In this document: in pieces, positions 55,506 through 64,000 of the stretch | How positions within the stretch are numbered: position 1 is the first letter of the stretch | How the letters are laid out: every line of letters starts with the position of its first letter | Origin: Ceratothoa steindachneri | Lineage: Eukaryota > Arthropoda > Malacostraca > Isopoda > Cymothoidae | NCBI GenBank assembly: GCA_963969495.1 | Contig: OZ018326.1 | Location: forward strand, 155,496,306 to 155,560,305 | Length of the DNA: 64,000 nt | Reading direction: 5' to 3' | Translations under genes and position numbers: made by a program | The notes under the pieces: generated by a model | What the model saw: only the letters and a program-made list of their open reading frames with translations | Told to the model about the DNA's origin: nothing | Database searches by the model: none

Positions 55506-56200
55506 ATTCAAATACTAAAAAAACCCGCTTCTTAAATTATAAAGTTAGTGAAGTGATGATGATTCCACTATATGGTTTACATTATGTAACAAAATCTCAT
55601 GTTTTTCCTGTTTTGGTGTTAAAAGAGTTTTCTCCCAATTGTTCGTAACTAAATTAAATGAAAAAGTCCATTTTGATCCCAAAACTTTGCTTTGAATTCT
55701 AAATTCGCCCATTTGGAGAATAATGATAAGGTATTATTATTTTCGTAAAAAAATTGAGAATATTTAAAAGCCGTTGGCTTTAATTTTTTTCAATGCATGG
55801 TAGAAAATTATAAATCTTATTTAAAAAAAAAAGCATTGGGATCTTTTCTCTTATTAAACAGCTGGTTAGTCGAATGAGTAGCCTGTCATATCTTTAGTGT
55901 TACTATATCCTTTGGTTTGTTTAAAAACATAAGGAAAAGACTTAGTTGTTCAAATTTACAAAGACATTGTAAAGTTTTATCCATTGAATAATGTTTAGCT
56001 TTTAATTTCCTTAGCTTTTATTTTTTTACTTTCCTTTTATTCTCCCCCATCCAAAACCAAACAAATATAACGGGAATGATTCTATCCCTCGATTCCCGCG
56101 CATGAGAAAGGCAGTTCAGCGTCTTCAGCTGGCCGTTCAACCATCTGGCTGAGGAGACGAAAGTGCGCCATAATAAGACAAAATATCCAGGTATTGGAAG
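55506..56200. other. no recognisable gene
   Basis: AT-rich sequence, possibly the leader of the spliced repeat-family pseudogene that follows. Confidence 0.4.
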
Positions 56201-56204
56201 AAAA

Positions 56205-56272
56205 AAATACTCGATGTAAGCTTCCTAAAGAGGGGAGAAACTTCTACATTGCCACATTTGAGCCCAGCTGCT
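56205..56272 (+). repeat. 65-bp segment repeated at 57112-57172
   Basis: TGTAAGCTTCCTAAAGAGGG and AACTTCTACATTGCCACATT recur with a few changes in the intron downstream. Each begins at a GTAAG that could serve as a splice donor. Confidence 0.7.
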
Positions 56273-56299
56273 ATTATTTCAGCTCTAGCTACCATATTG

Positions 56300-56525
56300 A
56301 ACACATCAGAAGAAAAATGGCATCAAGATACAGCAATCATTCCCCAGATCCATTTTCTTATATCTGCAGACAGTTCATGATAACAAGAGCTAAAAACTTC
56401 GTTGTGACAGCATCTAAGAGAATGTGCGACGCTTACAAACCTTACTTTTGCATGCCAGTTTTTAGACCACGACAAACCCTAGGCACCTCATTTTTCTTGT
56501 GAACACCGCAAGAAAACTTTGGAAG
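56300..56525 (+). pseudogene. upstream exon of a repeated invertebrate protein family (unnamed)
   Basis: The frame reads DPFSYICRQFMITRAKNFVV, TASKRMCDAYKPYFCMPV and then, shifted, sequence like PRQTLGTSFFL and ENFGR up to a GTAAG donor at 56526. I associate this block and the one at 57829 with a multi-copy protein family found in crustaceans, aphids and cnidarians that has no settled name. The following residues should form a Cys-rich knuckle, which is frame-shifted here. This rests on memory of the family and has not been checked by search. Confidence 0.5.
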
Positions 56526-57828
56526 GTAAGAAAATTGTTTACCGTAAGGAGTAAAATATTAAATGTCACAATGTCAGAGAAAGAGAGAGAGAGAGAGAGA
56601 GACGCGTAGGACGGGAATGCTACGCATCAATTATAGCAGATTAGCTAATTTAGTACAGCAGTCGGGCAAAATTCGAGTCAAAAAAATATGTTAATGAGTC
56701 GGCTTCTTTTGAAGACACTTAACTTCCGTTCGAATAAAACGTCCCATATAGCGAGTCTAATTGTAACAATGGGAGGTTCCGCGAGATGTCGTGAACTGTC
56801 TAAAATTCACTTCCGGTGGCTCTGTATAAATAGTAAATCATCGGCCTGGGCAAAATTACTATCTTGCCACCAGGACATAACGCATAAGGTAGGGCCTGCA
56901 GAATCTTATTGCTAGCCGAGTGTCGGCAGGAATTAAGTTGTCCTCCGAATAATTCCAGACTTAAATAAGCCCCGGCTATAACTATTGAAATACGACCCAG
57001 TACCCTGATTGCTTGCATTGTCCTTACGAGTGTCTATTTTGTCTTTCCTTATAGCTTCTATCTCTTGGCCTCCCATACCACAAGAGCCCGAAGACAAGAA
57101 AAAAAAAATATTCAATGTAAGTTTCCTAGAGAGGGGAGAAACTTCTACATTGCCACCTTCAAGCCCAGCTTCCCCCAGCAAAATACTTCCTCGATCCCTA
57201 TTTTCGAGGCTGGCAGTGGTTATTGGAAGACAGGTTGTATTCTGCGTCATAACTTCGAACAGGCCGAGTACTAATCGGCCCTAAGTGCAAACCCAACCCG
57301 CGCTGTTGTAAAGTAATCGAGCTCAACGCTCATACCCCTGATCCTCTCGAGCAGCACGGAATTGGAGTCTCCTTTTCAGTCGCGTGCGGCTGCTTGTGTA
57401 TACTCACTGCTCCTACCTGGAGCCAACATTCTAAACCTATTCGCCCAGTTATTCCTTTGCATTTATCTTTCATATCAATTATTTTATTTTTGTTTTTATA
57501 GTAGTAAAGATTATTTTGTTTCGCTCAGTTTGATATCCAGAACCTCCTAGATAGCTGATTTAATACTGCCAAGTGTAGCTGTTGCCATAAGGAAACTAGT
57601 CACTTTTACGAGATTTATTGCAACCCATAGTTAAATTGCACTATTCTGGGCAAGGCCCAACTGCAGAGTTGCCCTGCGTGCTATCCGCTATCCTTTCCGG
57701 GACACGAAACGTAAACGGAGGTCAGGAGATCAAACCTGACCTACGACACACAAGTATTTAAGCTTTTAAGCTTATTTGTAAGCCAAAAGAGTAATAAAGT
57801 ATATATATATTTTACTTTTCCACGATAG
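56526..57828 (+). other. probable intron with embedded repeat
   Basis: Donor GTAAGAAAATT follows AACTTTGGAAG, and acceptor TTTCCACGATAG precedes TATAGAGAGAAAG. Joining restores a (W)YREKEESMKFAIPRIW reading, which supports the boundary. Inside are a (GA)n run at about 56579-56602 and the second copy of the 65-bp repeat (57112-57172). Frames of 62-105 codons occur but match nothing I know. Confidence 0.5.
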
Positions 57829-59304
57829 TATAGAGAGAAAGAAGAGTCATGAAGTTTGCCATTCCCAGGATTTGGCGTGAATCCACTGACCACTCAAGCA
57901 ACTGCTACTTCTACATGATAGACCCTTCTAAATGTCGAAGTGGCAAAAATACACCTGCTATTTCCTATCCCCAAATTCCATCCTCTATTGCACCATTACC
58001 ACACAGTGATGATATTCCTGTACCTACCTCTCCAGAAATATATAAACCACGCTCATAAGAAAGCAACCCTTTAGAAGCCGAAGAGATCAGTGAAGATGTA
58101 GACTACAGTGTCAGAGATATGGCTGTTGAGAAGAATTCATACTATCCAAAACAAAGAGACCTCATTAACCTTGTCAGCGATCTTGGATTGTCAAAGTCAA
58201 ATGCTGAGCTTTTTGATTTTCAGGCTCAAAGAGTGGGATTTGTTGGATGAAAATGTGCAAGTGACAAGCAAAGGAAACGCAATAAACTTTTCTCAAGATT
58301 CTTTATTTATCAAGCTGGGCTACGTTACTACAATGATATATCTACACAGTCTGTTTGATGCAATTGGAATTACATGTGATGCAGATAAGTAGAGGCTCTT
58401 CATTGACAGCTCTTTAAGAAGCATTAAAGTTGTACTTCTTCATAATTGGAATAAGCATCCATTCCTTCCTTTGACCCATTCAGTATATCTAAAGGAGGAA
58501 TACAACAGTACCAAGATCCTGCTACAAGCTTTGAATTATAAAGAGTATATAGCTAAAAAGTGATTGGAGACTAAAATGTTAGCATTTTTGAAGGGTCTCC
58601 AGAGAGGTTTTAGTAAATTTCCATGTCATCTCTGCCTTTGGAACAGTAGGAAGACCACATGACATTACCACAAGAAGCACTGGCCACTAAGGACTGAGTT
58701 ATCTGTTGGGAGCATAATGCCAAGCATGAGCAATTGATAGACCCTCAAAAGGTGTTGTTCCCTCCATTACATTTCAAATTAAGTCCCATATAGCAGTTTG
58801 TTAGAGCTCTCAATAAAGAGTCTGCAACCTTCAAGTACCTTCAAAATTTCTTTCCCAAACTCTCAGAGGCAGAGGTGAGAGCTGGTTTCTGCTGGACTAC
58901 AAATCAGGAAAATCATAGAGTGCTCAGAATTCCCTCTGAAACTTACTAAAAAGGGAAAAGGAAGCCTGGAAGAGTTTTATCTCGGTGTGTCAGGGCCTTT
59001 TGGGCAACCACAACGCTGACTATTATGTGGAATTGGTTGAGAACTTATTAAAAAGCTATGACCAAATGGGCAGCAGGATGTCCCTGAAGGTGCATATCCT
59101 TGATGCCCATCTTGACAAGTTCAAGAGAATATGGAAGCATACTGAGAGGAGCAAGGAGATCGCTTCCATCAAGATATATTGAACTTTGGCCATAGATACC
59201 AACGAGTATACGATGAAAACATGATGGGAGACTACATTTGGGGGCTTGTACTGGAAAGAAATTTACATTACAAACGGAAATCGAGGAAAACTGTTCACTT
59301 CTAG
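57829..59304 (+). pseudogene. main exon of the same unnamed repeated protein family
   Basis: The exon opens with MKFAIPRIWRESTDHSSNCY (ATG 57849) and YPQIPSSIAPLPHSDDIPVP. It continues across stops with YYPKQRDLINLVSDLGLS, SRLKEWDLLDENVQVTSKGN, RLFIDSSLRSIKVVLLHNWN, GFSKFPCHLCLWNSRKTT and LKVHILDAHLDKFKRIW. It ends with QDILNFGHRYQRVYDENMMG, DYIWGLVLERNLHYKRKSRK and a stop at 59302. At least six stops or frameshifts are present (for example the stop at 58389 where a Trp is expected). The PCHLCLW and His-rich segments look like metal sites. The biochemical role of the family is unknown to me. Confidence 0.65.
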
Positions 59305-59627
59305 CTTTTCTTTACTTTCTTTTATATATTTCCTGTGGAAATTTCAAGAAAATTGTCTAAATTTAACTTTGTATTTTTGTTTTTAGGCCCACAATGGATA
59401 GAAAAAAGCAAATTTACCTTAGTAAATATTTTATCATACAAGCAAACAAAAGCAAAGTTTGAAACAAATAATAGGTATTTTCTATTTGGGGGAAGAATAA
59501 AAGGAATTGGAAAATAACGCTTAATGACTCCGAACAAAAATTGCGTTAGATAGTATTATTTTTAAGAATGAAATTTAACTCTTGCGAAAATTGATACTTT
59601 AAAGAAGGTAAAGTACGCAGTATTTAT
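59305..59627. other. 3' flank of the pseudogene, no gene
   Basis: AT-rich sequence with small frames on both strands over 59322-59537 that show no motif. Confidence 0.45.
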
Positions 59628-60336
59628 GGTAATACTTCAGATTCGAGGCGCACGGTAGATGGCGCTGTTAGTCGGCCACAATTTTGGGCTACAGCATATC
59701 TCTTATGACGTCAGACGGTAGCGTCAGATGTGACAATCACTGCGTTATATTTTTTTGTTCTTTTGGGGATTTGTAACTTTTAGTCTATTATTTATTAAAT
59801 ATCTGCGCTCTGCTCGTTTATAGTTTTTTTCTAAGTTAGGTAAGGTTTCTTGATGTCTTTTATTATTTTTTGTTTTTTTTCGTATTTTTTGTTTACTGCG
59901 AACGATAACAGCTTCTTTTGGCAACATCGTAGCTTATAAATAGGACCCGTTTTGCAAATGTTTTTCTTTCGTTATTGCGTTTTCGTGCTCTCCATGTGCT
60001 TCTTTGTTATTCAAATTCTGCTTTACTTTGTATAATCGCGAAAAACTTATAGATTATCTAGAGGCGCATAAACTAATCAAGAAACCTATAAAAGTAAGAA
60101 TTGGTTGTTATTAGGTTAGGTTTTTCTGCCAGTAAAAAGCTGTTGGGGAGAAAATCCCCCCAGTAAATTCAAGGGGACTGCTCGTGGGGGAGATATCACT
60201 GCAGGAGACCACAATATTACGCCGATATTGTTTACATCTGACGCTACCGTCGACGTCATAAGAGATATGCTGTAGCCCAAAATTGTAGCCGACTAACAGC
60301 GCCATCTACCGTGTGCCTCGAATCTGAAGTGTTACC
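59628..60336. mobile_element. 709-bp MITE with about 105-bp terminal inverted repeats
   Basis: The left end GGTAATACTTCAGATTCGAG mirrors the right end CTCGAATCTGAAGTGTTACC. The arms continue through GGTAGATGGCGCTGTTAGTC, GGGCTACAGCATATCTCTTA and TGACGTC..ACGGTAGCGTC. TTAT occurs directly outside both ends (59624-59627 and 60337-60340), a possible 4-bp target duplication. The interior has no open frame of substance. It holds TAGGTTAGGT at about 60112 and a GGGGAGAAAATCCCCCC hairpin at about 60145. The superfamily is unknown. Confidence 0.85.
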
Positions 60337-60340
60337 TTAT

Positions 60341-61276
60341 TTATACTTTATTATCCGACAGCATCACCGTTGTTAAGCATAAAAAAATCACATTCAATTT
60401 ATCATAATTAGTAGTATTACTTAAGAATTAAAACCCAGAACCTAACGAGGGCATCTTGCCCAAAACATTTTGACGAAGTTTGTAAAAAAATAAAGAAAAA
60501 TCAAAATGTGTACATATGTGCAGATTAACACGAGTAGCCTAAAGTTATTTTACGTTCAGATACCTTCATCTGATTATAGTTTTTTTACCAATCAAAGCAA
60601 GTTCTTATACTTGATGATCTTCTCGACCACTAAAATTCTTCCTTCGGATATTCATCTAAAATTTTAATTAAATACGTGTCTCAAAATGTCTTCCCTGTGC
60701 CATGGATTTGACTACTTATTTCCTATCTGCAAACTATTGAATGCTTCTGGAGCGATTAAAGAATGAATCGTACGGCAACGATTAAAACCTGAATATTTTA
60801 ACTGTTTTTAATAATCCTTTTGTGTTCCGGGAAAATGAGACCCATAAGAACAAGCCATATCTTCCGGATATCTTATTTCTTTCCTAAGAACTATATATCA
60901 TTAGAAAGAGTAGAGATATAGGTGCATTGTCAAATATTTATTTATAATACAATTCATGTTTATAATATTACTGTTATATATAAAAAAAAATCTGTTCCAC
61001 AGTTCATTAAGTTATTTAGAAAGCTTATTCAATGATAGTTTATAAATTTCATTGAGTGCTTTTATTTTGTTTTATAGAAATAGGGAATCTAATTTTATGT
61101 TAAGAATATCGACCCGAACCAAAATTTCCGTCTCAAGAATAACGACCCCCAGTATAAATATCATATAAAGGAACAAATTAAACACACACGATCATCTTTT
61201 TAATGAAAATACACTGTATACATATATACTAATTTATTAGAAGGAAATTGGATGGTAATTGCGTTACAGAAATTAA
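60341..61276. other. no recognisable gene
   Basis: AT-rich sequence without open frames of note. A GGCATCTTGCCCAAAACATT-like stretch near 60450 resembles Penelope 3' sequence only vaguely. Confidence 0.45.
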
Positions 61277-61540
61277 TTAAGGTGGAAAGAATTCGCGTTT
61301 GCATCCTCGCATGTTGTAAACTTTTGCCTTATGTCTTCTCCAATACGATTCACTACGTTGTGTACCATCGCATGTATGTGGATTAACGAAGTGCAACCAG
61401 TGGTTGACGGTTATGTGCTTGTAATTTGGATTGTTGGCCAGATTTCTGTGGTCTCGCCGCCATTCATCACTATGGATGATTGATCCATCTATCACCACTT
61501 TTTTTTTATTTTTGGCAAGGGTTTTTTGGTATGTGTTCAT
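61277..61540 (-). pseudogene. Merlin (ISXO2-like) transposase fragment
   Basis: From the ATG at 61540 the frame reads KKVVIDGSIIHSDEWRRDHR, NLANNPNYKHITVNHWLHFV, NPHTCDGTQRSESYWRRHKA and KVYNMRGCKREFFPP before a stop. IHSDEWxxYxxL, HxTVNHSxxFV and QxxESxWxxxK are the signatures of the C-terminal half of Merlin/ISXO2 DDE transposases, with the second Asp in SDEW and the Glu in SESYW both kept. The N-terminal half is absent, and the residues before KKVV are low complexity. Confidence 0.8.
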
Positions 61541-63500
61541 TTAACTTCAAATTCCCCAACAGATGGTGAATAACCATTATCTACTAGCCCAAACACCCAA
61601 ACTTGACTTCTAGGGCCCCGACTTCACTTTGTTTTGGTTGTTTAGATAGGTTAAGTTAGGTTAACATGGGCTAATATAACCTAATCCAACCCTCTGAGGG
61701 TATATAAAGATCCTTGAGGACTTCCTATGTCAATAGCGAAGACCCCCCACCTAAATTCCTTTGTCAAGAATCCCCTGCAAGTGTGGGGTTCCCTATTTTT
61801 TAAATGATCCATATTTTTTTTCGAATGCGTGCAGCATTTTTATAAAAGAACCTAAACTTTAAGGGTTACAGGGTTTCCTTTGGGTCCCATTTCACACGGT
61901 CACCTTATATTTTTAGTTGTCATCGAATAATGTGCGTTCCCGAATCTGTCTCCAGCTCTGATCTCTAAGATTTGACTATAAGTGGACGAAAGGTTGCCAT
62001 TTTTAGGAAAGGAAAGCGAATAAATTTGATTACCAGACGAATTCTCCCTAATTTTCCCTCTATTCTTCGTGTTCTTGTCTCTTTCCCAGTTCCTTCTGCG
62101 CCGAATAAACATACCTCCGTTAGATTACCCAGTTTTTCTTTTCCATTAACTCGAGATTCCTTTATTTATAGACCTTTTGGTAGAAAAGGAGACCATATTG
62201 CCTTTACATTAGGTTTGCTTGCAGTAATGGTAAGGCGGAGGCAATCTACCAAGGGAGAAAAGAGAACCACGAACAGTTAGATAGAACAGTATCATGCGTC
62301 AACCCGATCGAGAAAAGGTTTCAAAGTTTGTCCTTTCATTGCTCGGTTGATGGTCTATTTATTTAATAAATTTAGATACTAAGCAATACGTCTCTAATAA
62401 TAATCTTCCATAACTCTTTTAGTAGACTACTCCGATAGTTGCGGCTAATTAATTGGCAGGTTTCTCTCTTCCTTACCTGGCAACTCCTCTAGAGAAGCGC
62501 TCAGTCCGTTGGCAGATGGCGTGAGAGTAGGAATTGTTCTTGTGGTGCGCGATTTAAAATCGGCCCGTGGTAGCTATCTCTCTCATATTCCCAACTATTT
62601 AGCAGTCAGTCTTCTTATCCAACGTCCCCACTTCTCCTTCCCCCTTCTTTTGCGGCACCCATCGATTTGAAGGGGGCTGGGTTATGTCACACATGTGCGT
62701 GACATGTTTTTGTCGTTTATAATCACTCCTAAGTCAAAATTTTCTCGCTGCTTATGTCTTAGAACATGGCGAATGTTGGATAAATCCTACGATAACGTAT
62801 TGTAGATGCGGTTTATGGAGAGCAGAGTCATAGGCCGAGAAAGTTGACAGAAATTCAGCGCACCGCTTTTAAAGGTAGGTTGCTCTGGTAAACGTCAGGT
62901 CAAATTATTTTTCTTGGTAGTATATTCTCAATTGTGATAAGTATGGTAGTGGATCATTGGCTAGTGGTATAAATATGTAAATAAAAATATAGCATGAGCC
63001 GGGAATAGTAAAAGCAACAATAAATGTAAAGATGTAGAAAAGACATTTTTGCCCGGTTACAAATGCAACTTTTGAGCGTGGGTTAAGGAGAGCCGTGGCT
63101 CTGGATTTTTTTAAAAATTTTAGGAGCCTATCTAGTGATTGCCCACTTGGGCATAATCGTGGCTCTAGAAATAAGAGATGGGGGAATAGGGCTAAATGAG
63201 CCCAACACACAGAGTAAATTGAATCTAAAGCCCGTTTGCGGCATCAGTGCTTTAGGTTGGATGGCTGAAATGATTTTGTGAGATTGGGTTGTATAATATT
63301 GAGAAGAAAACATTTGAAGCAGCGTCGAGTGTAAAGATCGTTGATTCTAAAAGGAGTAGAACCAAGAATGATGCCCATTTCTTGTCAAACTCGATTGAAT
63401 CCTTTTCGACGCGATACCCAACTGCAGAATCAAGGCGAATTTTTCTTTTACTAATAATCTTTTACATAAGAACATAAAAAGAATTTGCAAAAGGCTAATC
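61541..63500. other. no recognisable gene
   Basis: Frames of 60-102 codons occur (61900-62280, 62905-63313) without any motif. TAGGTTAAGTTAGGTTAAC lies at about 61648. The stretch 62450-62650 is less AT-rich and could be a promoter or repeat end, but nothing specific supports that. Confidence 0.4.
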
Positions 63501-63529
63501 ACTAGCTTACAAGAGGCAACTCTTGTTCC

Positions 63530-63740
63530 CATCACCCAGTTCAGTCTTACCTCACAGCATCCTCATCCATAAATCTATCCAATTTATTCTTAAAACTCCC
63601 CAGGGAAGACCCTTCTATCACATGACTACAGAACATATTCCATACATTCACTTTGTAAACCAATTTCTACCAATCTCTTCCTTAATCCTTTCAAAAATTC
63701 ACGCAAGTATCTATCCGATCCTCTTTTCTTACCAAGGATG
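63530..63740 (-). pseudogene. LINE polymerase C-terminal tail (CR1/Jockey-like)
   Basis: On the minus strand one frame gives VNVWNMFCSHVIEGSSLGSF followed by KNKLDRFMDEDAVR. This matches the xxWNxLPxxVVxAxSxxxFKxxLDxxx ending of many LINE polymerases. The upstream part FERIKEEIGRNWFTK is in the same frame except for a stop. The 3' words GGGAACAAGAGTTGCCTCTT recall repeats I associate with decapod crustaceans, which supports the organism guess weakly. Confidence 0.5.
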
Positions 63741-64000
63741 GGGACACGAAACAGTAAAACGTGCAAAAGATGACAACAAAGGGAAAAGTAAAACTTCGTC
63801 ATGCAAGAGGATTTTTTCAACAGAACAGTTGGGAATGCTAGAAGAAGCTGGAGCAATAAAAAGTAAGAATTGAAAGGCAAAAAGTCTAATCTTCAAAATT
63901 TGCTGGAGCCAATACCAGACAACCAGAACAGTACACTGTCGACCCATGACGCTGATGGCAAACTAAATACAACCAGATAACTTAGTCTGCTCCCATCTAA
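63741..64000. other. no recognisable gene; right edge
   Basis: A plus frame (to 63873) is rich in Lys and Ser with no motif. It overlaps the LINE fragment on the other strand in its first half. Confidence 0.4.

Noticed and set aside
60106..61666. Telomere-like TTAGG motifs
   Set aside because: Only two units in a row at each place; such words are common in arthropod introns and repeats.
63523..63873. 116-codon plus frame near the right edge
   Set aside because: Its first half is antisense to a LINE polymerase tail, and the rest has no motif.

Overview
This window is eukaryotic repeat DNA, most likely from an arthropod and probably a malacostracan crustacean. That is an inference from content: very long (TA)n arrays, spliced and unspliced hAT relatives, mariner/Tc1/Tigger/Merlin DNA transposons, Penelope-like elements, several families of multi-ORF LINEs, and a repeated protein family that I associate with crustacean and other invertebrate genomes. 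No host gene was recognised in 64 kb. Nearly every protein-coding signal belongs to a mobile element, and only one, a 342-codon Tc1-type transposase at 50171-51199, is complete and uninterrupted.

Layout. 0-4.4 kb: a mariner running off the left edge, a three-unit tandem array carrying a tRNA-derived SINE module, and a reversed hAT relic with a terminal inverted repeat. 4.5-10.6 kb: one large decayed LINE of the I type (gag-like ORF1, endonuclease, reverse transcriptase, RNase H). 11-19 kb: LINE fragments, a Penelope 3' end, a perfect 92-bp palindrome, an internally deleted second mariner and a hAT end. 19.4-21.7 kb: a hAT transposase gene with two visible introns and a terminal repeat. 21.8-24.3 kb: Penelope-like elements, including a 1.3-kb inverted duplication around a GIY-YIG endonuclease. 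24.5-26.8 kb: a Ty3/Gypsy relic with LTR-like repeats. 28.7-34.3 kb: LINE 'A' on the minus strand, interrupted by the 3' part of an unclassified reverse transcriptase/RNase H element with its own promoter-like terminal region. 34.6-41.9 kb: LINE 'B' on the minus strand, broken by a piece of LINE A, a GC-rich LTR-like block and a whole 1.8-kb DD41D mariner-type transposon. 42-46.5 kb: LINE 'D' on the plus strand. 47.9-49.2 kb: another hAT. 49.9-51.3 kb: the intact Tc1-like element, sitting in a (TA)n array. 51.3-63.9 kb: Tigger, BED-finger, Penelope, a spliced repeat-family pseudogene, a 709-bp MITE with about 105-bp terminal repeats, a Merlin fragment and a LINE C-terminus.

Two themes cut across the elements. 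First, inverted duplications with short spacers occur again and again, from 9-bp to about 600-bp arms. In at least one LINE copy the inverted piece replaces sequence still present in a sister copy, which is what a template-switch mutation leaves. Second, (TA)n arrays sit directly at the ends of many elements, including several Penelope-derived ends. LINE labels A to D are mine; LINEs A, B and the fragments at 12.7, 15.1 and 17.9 kb look like one related group.
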